A stretch of 64,000 nt of DNA from an uncultured Caldimonas sp. (GTDB lineage: Bacteria; Pseudomonadota; Gammaproteobacteria; Burkholderiales; Burkholderiaceae). Shown piece by piece: positions 19,200 to 27,756 of the stretch (its first letter is position 1; each line of letters opens with the position of its first letter). Both the position numbers and the translations under genes were made by a program. The notes under the pieces were generated by a model, which saw only the letters and a list, made by a program, of their open reading frames with translations, did not search any database and was not told the origin of the DNA. The stretch lies in contig NZ_CAMLJQ010000006.1 of NCBI RefSeq assembly GCF_946480305.1, positions 124,001-188,000 of the forward strand, given 5' to 3'.

Positions 19200-19864
19200 A
19201 TGTCATCGCATGACCGCCGCTTCACGTATCCCTCGCATGGGCGGGTGCCGCGGCCGGCAGCCAGCGCTGCCCTTTGTACGTCGTCCACATCGTCGAGTTG
19301 TTGCTGCACGCTGGTCGCAACCGTCGCCTGCTCGCTTCCGCCGTGAAGGATCACGTTTGAAGCCTGGAGGATCGACACGACGTGCTCCTGGAGCACTGCT
19401 GGGAGCGCTGCTCGCGCGGCAGCGGGGTGAACGGTGGAACCTTCATGTGTCGGCGCACTGTATGCCGGGTCAGCGCCTGCCGGAAGTTCCAATTGCCGCT
19501 CGCACATGGGAGCCATTTGGCCCAGACCGGCGCGGTGCACCGATAGCCACTTTGGCTCCATCACGTTGCAATGAATGGGCCCATCGTCGTGCGCCCACCC
19601 GATCGCTGCCGCGGGCAATAGGCGACCGGCACTTTTGCACGGAACAAATCATCGCGAATTGAGAGCGGTGCAACCTGTCTGTAACCCGCTGCATCGCTTC
19701 TCCAGCAACAGCCTCGATCGTCTTGCGATTGCTTACCAGGCGCACTTGTCAGCACCAACAATTCGCTGGCTTCCGCGAGACGGCCTGAATGCCGGACTCA
19801 CCATACGCACGACGGAGCCGTCAGTGTTCCGCGTCATCCACTAAACGTCGTTGGGATTTTTTTG
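19200..19864. other. Intergenic region between MCP and beta-helix lipoprotein genes
   Basis: About 660 bp without a firmly supported gene. A leftward open frame at 19184-19618 (144 codons, overlapping the MCP start) contains a helical stretch VLQEHVVSILQASNVIL, but it has no recognised domain and no clear ribosome-binding site. No RNA gene seen. Confidence 0.45.
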
Positions 19865-21739
19865 ATGTCCTCTTTGGAGCGGCCCTTGGGCGGGCCTTCG
19901 CTTTCTGTTGCCCGTTTGTCTTGTTATGCGCTGGTTCTTGCCCTCGCCGCATGCGGTGGTGGTGGCACAGACGATGCGATGTCGAGCGTTGCTGACGCTG
20001 ACACGGAGGTCGCCGAGGAAGGCGAGGCGGAGGCGGTCCAGCCCGACAACCCGCTAGCGGCCTATGCACCGAAGGACGCCGAGTTCAGTGGTGAAGTACC
20101 CGCGCCGTCGGCCGAGCGGGAAATGCTGGCTGCGGTCAGCACGGCCAATGCGACCGTGCCTGGTTCGATCACGGTGCCGTTCCCGACGGTGCAGAACATG
20201 GCGGTCGAATGGGCGATCAGCGGTGACGCCAACCTCAACGGCGTGGTGAAGGTGCGTTTCCGGCCGGTCGGCAGCAGCGCATGGAAGGAAGGCATGGCAC
20301 TGCGCCGCGTGCCCGCGGGCAGCAACGCCGGGTTCTCGTGGAGCAACCGCCACTCGGGCAGCCTGCTCGACCTGCAACCCAACACCACCTACCAAATCGA
20401 GCTGTCGCTGTCGGACCCCGACGGCGGCTCGACCACGAAGACCGTGACCGCCCGCACGCGCGCCGTGCCGGCGCCGATGGCCAATGCACCGGTGAAGTCG
20501 GTCACGCCGGCGAACTTTGCAAGCGTGGCCGCGGGCGCCCAGCCAGGTGACATCCTGCAGCTTGGCGCCGGCACCTACAACGGCTTCAACTGGGTCAAGA
20601 GCGGTGTCGCAGGCAAGCCGATCGTGATCCGCTCCAGCGGCGGCGCGGTCATCAACGGCAACATCGACATGTTCGATCAGGGCTACGTCTACCTGACCGG
20701 CCTGACGGTGAATGGTCGCATCCGCCTCAACCGCACCAAGCACGTGGCCGTGACGCGCTCGACCATCAACACCAGTTCCGACGGCATCGTGCACTACCTG
20801 CGCTCGGAGAACAGCTACATCGCCGACAACGTGATCAACGGCAAGACCGTGTGGCGCGAATCGTCGATGGGGGTCAACGGGAACAACATCGGCGAGGGCA
20901 TCCTGATCACCGGCCCGGGCCACGTGGTGCGCAGCAACCGGGTCACGGGCTTCCGCGACAACATCTCGCTGCTCGAAGCGTCAGAGGCCGTCGATCAGTA
21001 CAGCATCGACATCATGAACAACGACCTGCGCAACGGCGCGGACGATGCGATCGAAGCCGATTTCTGCTTCCACAACTGCCGGGTGATGCGCAACCGCATC
21101 ACCAACGCGTTCCAGGGCATCTCATCGCAGCCGAGCCTCGGCGGGCCCACCTACTTCCTGCGCAACGTCATGTACAACATCGTGCTGTCGGCGTTCAAGC
21201 TGAACAACGGCAGCGTCGGTGACGTGATCATGCACAACACCGTGGTGAAGAACGGCGACGCCCTGGGCGTATATGCCGGTGCTCCGGTGCGGCGTGCGGC
21301 CTTCCGCAACAACCTCTTCATCGGTGGCCCGGGCGGCACGTATGCAGGCTACAGCAGCGGCACCGGCAAGGTGGCGTCGCTCGTCGACCTCGACACGTCG
21401 AACTCGTCGGCCAATCACGATGCGTTCGGCTCCACGGCAGGCGGGTTCACCGGGCAGATGGGGGCGACCCGCTTCTCGAGCCTTGCCAACATGCGCAGTG
21501 CCACGAGCGAGAAGAACGCGCAGCAGATCGGGCTGTCGGGTTTCGCGGCGTCGGTGGCCTATCCGTCGTCTCCGATGACCGCATACAACACCCCGGACCT
21601 GCGGCTGAAGTCGGATGCGCCCGCGGTCAACGCCGGCACTCGCATTCCGAACGTGAACGATGGCTTCTCCGGCGCGGCGCCCGACGCAGGCGCATACGAA
21701 TTGGGGCAGGCTATGCCGGTGTACGGGCCGCGTTACTGA
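19865..21739 (+). CDS. Lipoprotein with right-handed parallel beta-helix domain
   Basis: 624 aa. The signal peptide ends in a lipobox LALAAC, with lipidated Cys at about residue 30, so the protein should be anchored in an outer-membrane or periplasmic leaflet. A fibronectin-III-like segment follows (about 90-200: VKVRFRPVGSSAWKEG, LDLQPNTTYQIELSLSD). The rest is a right-handed beta-helix of the pectate-lyase/polysaccharide-lyase type (YVYLTGLTVNGRI, NSYIADNVING, HVVRSNRVTGF, YSIDIMNNDLRNGADDAIEADF). Repetitive Asn ladders are visible. It is possibly a polysaccharide-active enzyme or surface protein, but the substrate cannot be inferred. ATG at 19865 directly follows an in-frame TTG. Confidence 0.8.
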   Translation: MSSLERPLGGPSLSVARLSCYALVLALAACGGGGTDDAMSSVADADTEVAEEGEAEAVQPDNPLAAYAPKDAEFSGEVPAPSAEREMLAAVSTANATVPGSITVPFPTVQNMAVEWAISGDANLNGVVKVRFRPVGSSAWKEGMALRRVPAGSNAGFSWSNRHSGSLLDLQPNTTYQIELSLSDPDGGSTTKTVTARTRAVPAPMANAPVKSVTPANFASVAAGAQPGDILQLGAGTYNGFNWVKSGVAGKPIVIRSSGGAVINGNIDMFDQGYVYLTGLTVNGRIRLNRTKHVAVTRSTINTSSDGIVHYLRSENSYIADNVINGKTVWRESSMGVNGNNIGEGILITGPGHVVRSNRVTGFRDNISLLEASEAVDQYSIDIMNNDLRNGADDAIEADFCFHNCRVMRNRITNAFQGISSQPSLGGPTYFLRNVMYNIVLSAFKLNNGSVGDVIMHNTVVKNGDALGVYAGAPVRRAAFRNNLFIGGPGGTYAGYSSGTGKVASLVDLDTSNSSANHDAFGSTAGGFTGQMGATRFSSLANMRSATSEKNAQQIGLSGFAASVAYPSSPMTAYNTPDLRLKSDAPAVNAGTRIPNVNDGFSGAAPDAGAYELGQAMPVYGPRY

Positions 21740-21784
21740 CCGCGTTACTGGTTGCCCGCCCTGGCTGTGCGGCGATACGAAAAC

Positions 21785-21808
21785 GGGCGGCTGCGGCCGC
21801 CCCTTTTT
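21785..21808 (+). terminator. Terminator of the beta-helix lipoprotein gene
   Basis: Stem GGGCGGC / GCCGCCC with loop TGCG is followed by CTTTTT, 45 bp after the stop. Confidence 0.85.
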
Positions 21809-21831
21809 GCTGCAGCTTGCGCGCAAAACAA

Positions 21832-21867
21832 AAGGGCCTCGCATTGCTGCGAGGCCCTTCGATTTTT
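21832..21867. terminator. Bidirectional terminator next to tRNA-Asn
   Basis: A perfect 12-bp stem AAGGGCCTCGCA / TGCGAGGCCCTT with loop TTGC has T-rich flanks on both strands. It probably ends the leftward tRNA-Asn transcript and backs up the preceding terminator. Confidence 0.85.
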
Positions 21868-21943
21868 TGGCTCCCCGACCTGGGCTCGAACCAGGGACCT
21901 ACGGATTAACAGTCCGGCGCTCTACCGACTGAGCTATCGGGGA
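21868..21943 (-). tRNA. tRNA-Asn (GTT)
   Basis: A 76-nt cloverleaf on the minus strand starts TCCCCGATAGCTCAG. The anticodon loop reads CTGTTAA (anticodon GTT), the T-arm GGTTCGAGCC, and the acceptor TCCCCGA pairs with TCGGGGA. The CCA end is encoded. Confidence 0.97.
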
Positions 21944-21997
21944 ACAGAGCCTCGCATTATATGCTGCTTTTCAAACGGATCGCAAGTGTTGGCGTGA

Positions 21998-23065
21998 TCA
22001 ATCGTCGAATGTCGGCGTTTCGACGCCCAGCACCTTGTGCAGCTTCGGGCTGGTCGTCGTGTACTGCAGGTGGATGCGCCTGTCGGGGAAGACGTAGGGC
22101 GCCGCACCGAAGGCGGCCAGTGCGGCCTCATGGAAGCCGGAAAGGATCAGTTTCTTCTTGCCGGCATAAGTGTTGATGTCGCCCACCGCGAAGATGCCCG
22201 GAATGCTGGTCTCGAACTTCTCGGTATCGACGAGGATCTGCTTGCGTTCGAGTTCCAGTCCCCATTCGGCGATCGGGCCGAGCTTGGGGCTCAGGCCGAA
22301 AAAGACGAGCAGCACATCGAGCGGTACCACCCGCGTCACGCCGTCGCTGCCGGTGACCTTCACACCCGTGAGCTTGCCGTTCGCTTCCTCGATGCCGCTG
22401 ATCTGGCCGACGACGAACTGCATCTCCATGGCCTCGCACAACTCGCGCATCCGGGCCACCGAAGCGGGCGCGCCCCGGAAGCCATCGCGGCGGTGGATCA
22501 GGATGACGCTCTCGGCCTTGTTGGGGCCTTCCTGCGCGAAGTTCAGCGTCCAGTCCAACGCGGAGTCTCCACCACCGACGATCACGAGGTTCTTGCCGGC
22601 GAACTGTGCCGGGTCCTTTACGCGGTAGAAGAGTTGCGAGCCGTCGTACTTGTCGATGCCTTCCACCTTGAGCAGACGTGGCTGGAAAGCGCCGACGCCT
22701 GCCGCAATGAAGACCGTGCGCGTCAGGAAGCGGGTGCCCTTGGAGGTTTCGACGCGGAAGCGGCCATCCGCCTGCTTCTCGACGACCGACACCTCCTGAC
22801 CCAGATGGAAGGTCGCCCCGAAGGGCTCGATCTGCTTGAGCAGGTTGTCGGTCAGTTCCTTGCCGGTGCAAACGGGCACGGCTGGAATGTCGTAGATGGG
22901 CTTGTCGGGGTACAGCTCGATGCACTGTCCGCCGGGGTAGGCGAGCGAGTCGATGATGTGGGCCTTGATCTCCAGGAGCCCGAGTTCGAACACCTGGAAC
23001 AACCCCACCGGGCCAGCTCCGACGATGACGGCGTCGGTTTCGATCACGCCTTGTTCAACTTCCAT
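21998..23065 (-). CDS. Ferredoxin/flavodoxin-NADP+ reductase, thioredoxin-reductase-like type
   Basis: 355 aa. FAD domain motif [17 protein letters not shown] sits at the N-terminus, with [25 protein letters not shown] after it. The NADPH motif [12 protein letters not shown] is mid-protein, and the C-terminal FAD contact is [26 protein letters not shown]. The CxxC disulfide of true thioredoxin reductases is absent, as in type-2 ferredoxin-NADP reductases. It starts 18 bp after fdxA, so the two are co-expressed. It probably exchanges electrons between NADPH and FdxA. Confidence 0.9.
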   Translation of the reverse strand: MEVEQGVIETDAVIVGAGPVGLFQVFELGLLEIKAHIIDSLAYPGGQCIELYPDKPIYDIPAVPVCTGKELTDNLLKQIEPFGATFHLGQEVSVVEKQADGRFRVETSKGTRFLTRTVFIAAGVGAFQPRLLKVEGIDKYDGSQLFYRVKDPAQFAGKNLVIVGGGDSALDWTLNFAQEGPNKAESVILIHRRDGFRGAPASVARMRELCEAMEMQFVVGQISGIEEANGKLTGVKVTGSDGVTRVVPLDVLLVFFGLSPKLGPIAEWGLELERKQILVDTEKFETSIPGIFAVGDINTYAGKKKLILSGFHEAALAAFGAAPYVFPDRRIHLQYTTTSPKLHKVLGVETPTFDD

Positions 23066-23083
23066 CGGAGCCTCCGCTTCAAC

Positions 23084-23407
23084 TCAGCGGACCAACTGGG
23101 AGAGCTTGTCCGTCTTGTCCTTCCACTCGTCGGCGTCGGGCAGCGCTTCCTTGCGCTTCGTGATGCTCGGCCACTGCTTGGCGAGTTCAGCATTCAGCTG
23201 AATGAAGTGCTGCTGGTTGCCGGGCACGTCTTCCTCGGGGAGGATGGCGTTGACCGGGCACTCGGGGATGCATACCGCACAGTCGATGCACTCGTCGGGA
23301 TCGATGGCCAGGAAGTTCGGGCCTTCGCGGAAGCAGTCCACCGGGCAGACGTCGACACAGTCGGTGTACTTGCAGCGGATGCAGGCCTCGGTCACTACGT
23401 GGGTCAT
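23084..23407 (-). CDS. fdxA: Seven-iron ferredoxin (3Fe-4S/4Fe-4S)
   Basis: A 107-aa soluble electron carrier. The N-terminal cluster region [19 protein letters not shown] and the second [13 protein letters not shown] give the Cys pattern of FdxA proteins with one 3Fe-4S and one 4Fe-4S cluster. The length matches the family exactly with the start at 23407. It forms a pair with the downstream reductase gene and lies 101 bp behind cobA of the cys operon. Confidence 0.95.
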   Translation of the reverse strand: MTHVVTEACIRCKYTDCVDVCPVDCFREGPNFLAIDPDECIDCAVCIPECPVNAILPEEDVPGNQQHFIQLNAELAKQWPSITKRKEALPDADEWKDKTDKLSQLVR

Positions 23408-23508
23408 GGTGGCAGTCTCGTGTGGTTGACAGTTTGTTGTGTACGTGCAATTCGAAGGCGATACCACGCGGCGGTGAGCCGTCGCGCTCGTGCACCGAAC
23501 GGGTGATT

Positions 23509-24291
23509 TTATGGCTTCAGGGTTTGCCCGAGGGCTTGACGCTGCGCAATGTCCTCGCTGTCGACGCCGGATGCTCCCTCGCGTGGCAGCGATTGCGCGG
23601 TCACCGCCCTGGCGCCCGCGCCGACGACCACCACCGTGGGGCGGCCGGCGTGCAGCACGCTGGCTTGCGCCAACTGGCTGACCGTGTGTTCGCTGTGCAG
23701 TTGATCCGGCCATCCTGCGCGCGAAATCACGCTGGCCGGCGTGTCTTCGGCCCATCCACTTTCGCGCAGCCGGCGCGAAAGGGCGCCCAACTGCTTGCCC
23801 GCCATGTAGAAGACTTCGGTATCGGCCGTGCGGCTCGCCTGCAACTCGCCGGTGCGCGTCATGGCCGTCGTCAAGCTCACGCTGCGGCCGCTGCCACGCC
23901 GGGTGAGGGGGCGGCGGGTGCCGGCAGCCGCCGCCAGCGCCGCGGTCACGCCCGGAACAACTTCGGCCTCCAGCCCCGCTTCGGCCACCGCTTCGAGTTC
24001 CTCTTCCAGGCGACCGAAGATGCTGGGGTCTCCTCCCTTGAGGCGCACCACCAGGCTCGCTGCGCGGGCATGCCGGACGATCAGCGCATTGATCGCTGCC
24101 TGCCCGGTGCTGTCACGAAAGCCGCGCTTGCCGACGTGGATCCACCGCGCGTGCGGTGCCAGTTCGCGCAGGGCCGGATCCGTCAGCGCGTCGAACAGCA
24201 CCACGTCCGCCTGGCCCAGCAGGCGTGCGCCGCGCAGCGTGATCAGGTCCGCCGCGCCCGGCCCTGCACCGATGAATGCGACCTTGCCCAT
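23509..24291 (-). CDS. cobA: Uroporphyrinogen-III C-methyltransferase
   Basis: 260 aa. Two SAM-dependent methylations make precorrin-2, the precursor of siroheme, the cofactor of the adjacent sulfite reductase. Visible motifs are [22 protein letters not shown] at the N-terminus, [27 protein letters not shown], and the C-terminal [10 protein letters not shown]. It is SUMT only, without the CysG dehydrogenase/ferrochelatase domain, which must be supplied elsewhere. It starts 13 bp after cysN and is the last gene of the cys operon. Confidence 0.92.
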   Translation of the reverse strand: MGKVAFIGAGPGAADLITLRGARLLGQADVVLFDALTDPALRELAPHARWIHVGKRGFRDSTGQAAINALIVRHARAASLVVRLKGGDPSIFGRLEEELEAVAEAGLEAEVVPGVTAALAAAAGTRRPLTRRGSGRSVSLTTAMTRTGELQASRTADTEVFYMAGKQLGALSRRLRESGWAEDTPASVISRAGWPDQLHSEHTVSQLAQASVLHAGRPTVVVVGAGARAVTAQSLPREGASGVDSEDIAQRQALGQTLKP

Positions 24292-24304
24292 GGCCTTGGC
24301 TCGA

Positions 24305-25582
24305 TCAGAGAGCCGCCTTCACCAGCAGCGCGCCACTGGTGCGGTTGCTGGCGGGGTCGACGATGATCAAGGCACCGCCGACGCGGTTGTCCTCGTAGGC
24401 TTCCACCGGCAACGGCTGCTGCGTCTCGACGACCACGTGACCGATGTCGTTGACGGCAAGTTCGTGCGTGTCGGTGGCTTCCAGCGTGTGGATGTCGAGA
24501 CGGCTCTCGATGCTGGCGATGCGCGCCTGCACCCAGCGGTTGCCATGGCGCACCCAGTATTTGCGGCCGACGACGGCGGGTTCGGTGTCGAGCCAGGCCA
24601 GCGTGGCGGAGAAGCGGTTGCTGTCCTTCACCGACTGCGGCGTGGCGATCCAATCGCCGCGCGACACGTCGAGCTGGCGGTCGAGCACGATGCCGGCGGA
24701 TTCACCGGCGGCGCAGCTGTCGACCACCTCGCCGGCGCGGCGCACTTCGGCCACGGTGGCCACTTCCCCGCTCGGGAACAGCTGCACCTGGTCGCCAGCC
24801 TTGACCCGCCCGTGCGCGATGCGACCCCACAGCGTGCGTGGCTGGTTGCCGGTGCCTTCGCCTTCGCGGGCAACGTATTGCACGGGAATCAGCAGGTTGC
24901 CGGTGTCGCGTTCCTGCGTCGTTGGCAGCGATTCGAGCAGTTGCAGCAGCGACGGGCCGTTGTACCAGGCGGCGTCGAGGGGTTGCGTCACGTTGTCGCC
25001 GCGCAGCGCCGAAACCGGAATGATGCCGGCGACCGCGATGCCTGCCTGTTCTGCAAAGCCGAGCAACGCATCGCGCACGGCCTCGAAAGCCGGCTGCGGC
25101 TGATCGATCGCGTCGAGCTTGTTGATGGCAAACACGATGCTCGGCACGCGCAGCAGGTGCGCCAGCAAGGCGTGGCGGCGCGTTTGCGGCAGCAACGCAA
25201 CGGGTCTCGTGCTGGTGTCGAGCTTGGTGATGTCGACCAGCACCACGGCGGCATCGCTGCCCGCGGCCGCCGTCACCATGTTGCGGGTGTACTGCTCGTG
25301 GCCTGGCGCGTCGGCGATGATGAACTTGCGGTGCTTGGTCGCGAAGTAGCGGTACGCCACGTCGATGGTGATGCCTTGCTCGCGCTCGGCCTCCAGGCCG
25401 TCGGTCAGCAACGACAGGTCGATGGGCTGACCGGCTGCGCGCTTTTCCAGCGTGTCGAGCTGGTCGGCGAGGATGGCGCGGCTGTCGAACAGCAGGCGCC
25501 CGATCAGCGTGCTCTTGCCGTCATCGACGCTGCCTGCCGTCAGGAAGCGCAGGGCGCGGTGGGGTGTGTTTTCCAGAGACAT
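24305..25582 (-). CDS. cysN: Sulfate adenylyltransferase subunit 1 (GTPase)
   Basis: 425 aa, an EF-Tu-like GTPase that drives APS formation from sulfate and ATP with CysD. P-loop GSVDDGKST is at residues 17-25, G3 DAPGHEQYTRNM follows, and G4 is NKLD. The C-terminal beta-barrel domains follow. The length shows no fused APS kinase (CysC). The ATG at 25582 overlaps the cysD stop by one base (TGATG). The same frame stays open further upstream inside cysD, but that extension is not coding. Confidence 0.95.
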   Translation of the reverse strand: MSLENTPHRALRFLTAGSVDDGKSTLIGRLLFDSRAILADQLDTLEKRAAGQPIDLSLLTDGLEAEREQGITIDVAYRYFATKHRKFIIADAPGHEQYTRNMVTAAAGSDAAVVLVDITKLDTSTRPVALLPQTRRHALLAHLLRVPSIVFAINKLDAIDQPQPAFEAVRDALLGFAEQAGIAVAGIIPVSALRGDNVTQPLDAAWYNGPSLLQLLESLPTTQERDTGNLLIPVQYVAREGEGTGNQPRTLWGRIAHGRVKAGDQVQLFPSGEVATVAEVRRAGEVVDSCAAGESAGIVLDRQLDVSRGDWIATPQSVKDSNRFSATLAWLDTEPAVVGRKYWVRHGNRWVQARIASIESRLDIHTLEATDTHELAVNDIGHVVVETQQPLPVEAYEDNRVGGALIIVDPASNRTSGALLVKAAL

Positions 25583-26541
25583 CAGAAATACCCTTCCTTC
25601 TTGCGGCGCTCCATCGAAGCGTCCGAGGTGCGGTCGTCCATGCGGGTGGCGCCGCGCTCGCTCACGGTGACGGTCAGCGTCTCGGCGACGATCTCCGCCG
25701 GCGTGGCCGCATCGCTTTCCACCGGGCAGGTGCAGGTCATGTCGCCGACGGTGCGGAAGCGCACCTGCGCGGTTTCGACGGTTTCGCCCGCCTGGACCGG
25801 CGTCACGTCGGTCACCGGCACCAGCAGACCCTTGCGGCGCACCACCTGACGGTCGTGCTTGTAATAGAGGTTCGGCAGCGGGATGTTCTCGCGGGCGATG
25901 TAGAGCCACACGTCGAGCTCGGTCCAGTTGCTGATCGGGAAGGCACGCATGTGCTCGCCCGGCTTGATGCGCGTGTTGAACAGCGTCCACAGTTCGGGTC
26001 GCTGCTCCTTGGGCTGCCACTGACCGAAGCTGTCGCGGTGCGAGAAGATGCGCTCCTTCGCGCGGGCCTTCTCCTCGTCGCGACGGGCGCCGCCGATCAG
26101 CACGTCGAAGCGGTGTTCCTCGATGGCTTCGAGCAGCGTCACGGTCTGATGCCCATTGCGCGATTCGAGCGGATGCGACAGGCGGATCGTGCCGCGCTTG
26201 ATCGAATCTTCAAGGTGGCCCACGACGAGGCGCTCGCCCATCTCGGCAACACGGCGATCGCGGAACTCGATCACCTCCGGGAAGTTGTGGCCCGTGTCCA
26301 CATGCAGCAGCGGGAAGGGCAGGCGACCCTTGAACTCGCCGTTGCCCTGGCTGTTCTTGAAGGCCTTCTCGGCCAGGCGCAGCACGACGCACGAGTCCTT
26401 GCCGCCCGAGAACAACAACGCAGGGCGCTCGAAGGCGGCCGCGGTTTCACGCAGGATGAAGATCGCTTCCTCTTCCAGCCAGTCCAGGTGCCGGCGGTCC
26501 AGTTCCGGCAACAGCTTTTCGACGCTCACGGGGGCGTTCAT
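25582..26541 (-). CDS. cysD: Sulfate adenylyltransferase subunit 2
   Basis: 319 aa, an ATP-pyrophosphatase-fold subunit that adenylates sulfate. The PP-motif LLFSGGKDSCVVLRLAEKAF is at about 42-62, and LLHVDTGHNFPEVIEFRD and GGARRDEEKARAKERIFSHRD are typical of CysD. It starts inside the last codon region of cysH (ATGA overlap) and is followed directly by cysN. Confidence 0.96.
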   Translation of the reverse strand: MNAPVSVEKLLPELDRRHLDWLEEEAIFILRETAAAFERPALLFSGGKDSCVVLRLAEKAFKNSQGNGEFKGRLPFPLLHVDTGHNFPEVIEFRDRRVAEMGERLVVGHLEDSIKRGTIRLSHPLESRNGHQTVTLLEAIEEHRFDVLIGGARRDEEKARAKERIFSHRDSFGQWQPKEQRPELWTLFNTRIKPGEHMRAFPISNWTELDVWLYIARENIPLPNLYYKHDRQVVRRKGLLVPVTDVTPVQAGETVETAQVRFRTVGDMTCTCPVESDAATPAEIVAETLTVTVSERGATRMDDRTSDASMERRKKEGYF

Positions 26542-27335
26542 GCTCGGGCTCCAATCATCGATACGGCGGGCTGGTCATCCTTGACGTGCAGTCCGCATTC
26601 CTTGGCGTTCTCGTCCTCCCACCACCAGCGCCCGGCACGGAAGTCCTCGCCCAGGGCGATGCCTCGGGTGCACGGGGCGCAGCCGATGCTCGGGTAGAAC
26701 CGGTCGTGCAGCGGGTTGTAGTCCACGCCCTCGCTGGCGATGTAGTGCCAGACGTCGCCCCAGGTCCAGTTGGCCAGCGGGTTGTATTTGGTCAGGCCTT
26801 TGCTCGCCACTTCGCTGGTGTCGACCAGCGCCACGTCGGCGCGCGCCTGAGACTGTTCCCGCCGCAGGCCCGTGATCCAGCCGCGCTGGTCGGCCAGTGC
26901 GCGTCCCAAAGGCTCCATCTTGCGGATGCCGCAGCAGGCCTTGCGCAGCTCGATGCTGCGATACATCGCGTCCTGTCCGTGGGTGCGCACGAAGTGGATC
27001 ACGGCTTCGGTCTGCGGGCGGTAGACCTTGACGGGTGCGCGCGAGCTGGCCTGTGTGCGTTCAAGCAGCGCCAGTGTTTCGTGGTGCAGGGCGCCGGTTT
27101 CGAGCACGAAGACCGGGATGTCCAGGCCCAGTGCGTTGATGAGATGCGTGATCACCACATCCTCGGCACCCAGGCTGCTCGCCTGCGTTATCCCGCCTTC
27201 GGCCGCGACGCGGCGTAGCAGCTCGGCGGTTTCGCGCAGCTTGTCGTCGTAGTCCGCGCTCGGCCGGTCGTACAACTGCGTGGCCTTCTGCGGCGCAGCC
27301 GCTGCGCCGAGCAGCGACATACCCGGGTGGCTCAT
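26538..27335 (-). CDS. cysH: Phosphoadenylyl/adenylyl-sulfate reductase (APS-type)
   Basis: 265 aa. It reduces (P)APS to sulfite using thioredoxin. The nucleotide-binding SSLGAEDVVITHLI is visible. It carries the paired cysteines KACCGIRK and GCAPCTRG that ligate a 4Fe-4S cluster in APS-type enzymes, and a C-terminal ECGLH with the catalytic cysteine. With CysN lacking a kinase domain and no cysC in the window, direct APS reduction is likely. Start at 27335 with GGAGGG upstream. ATGA overlaps exist with both neighbours. Confidence 0.95.
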   Translation of the reverse strand: MSHPGMSLLGAAAAPQKATQLYDRPSADYDDKLRETAELLRRVAAEGGITQASSLGAEDVVITHLINALGLDIPVFVLETGALHHETLALLERTQASSRAPVKVYRPQTEAVIHFVRTHGQDAMYRSIELRKACCGIRKMEPLGRALADQRGWITGLRREQSQARADVALVDTSEVASKGLTKYNPLANWTWGDVWHYIASEGVDYNPLHDRFYPSIGCAPCTRGIALGEDFRAGRWWWEDENAKECGLHVKDDQPAVSMIGARA

Positions 27336-27727
27336 GCGGCCCTCCGCGCGAACAGCGGAGCCGGATGCAGCGCATCGCCCTGGTAGAAGCCGTTGAAGCG
27401 ATCGAGTTGGCGTCGCGCGGTGTCCGGATCCTGGCCCTCGCGCAGAACGGCGGAATCGAAACCGCAGCGCTGCATCTGCAGCAACTGGTCGATCAGCACG
27501 TCGCCGGTGGCGCGGATCTCGCCTTTGAAGCCGTATCGACGGCGCAGCAGCACAGCCTGGCTGAAGGCACGGCCGTCGGTGAACTTGGGAAAGTCCAGTT
27601 CGATGCGGTCCGCGTCCTGGAGCGCACCGCTGCGCGCCAGATCGGCCAGCTCGACGTCGTTGGGAACCCGTAGCGTCTTGACTTGAGCGCCGTCTGCAGG
27701 AATGGCGTTGGCGGCAAAGATCTTCAT
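27332..27727 (-). CDS. DUF934 family protein of the sulfite-reductase operon
   Basis: 131 aa. Motifs of DUF934: DVELADLARSGALQDADRIELDFPKFTDGRAFSQAVLLRRRYGFKG at about 22-70 (given here in part) and GEIRATGDVLIDQLLQMQRCGFDS. The family is found next to cysI and cysH in proteobacteria and is thought to assist sulfite reduction, but its activity is unproven. Start at 27727 (MKIF), 29 bp after cysI, and the stop overlaps the cysH start. Confidence 0.85.
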   Translation of the reverse strand: MKIFAANAIPADGAQVKTLRVPNDVELADLARSGALQDADRIELDFPKFTDGRAFSQAVLLRRRYGFKGEIRATGDVLIDQLLQMQRCGFDSAVLREGQDPDTARRQLDRFNGFYQGDALHPAPLFARRAA

Positions 27728-27756
27728 GTCTGTAGTCTCGTGGGGTTGCCTGCAAG

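Noticed and set aside
17529..19346. 605-codon plus-strand frame opposite the MCP
   Set aside because: Arg/His/Asp-rich mirror of the chemoreceptor.
25583..26020. Upstream extension of the cysN frame inside cysD
   Set aside because: No similarity to CysN; the P-loop-containing protein starts at 25582, right at the cysD stop, in the usual overlap.
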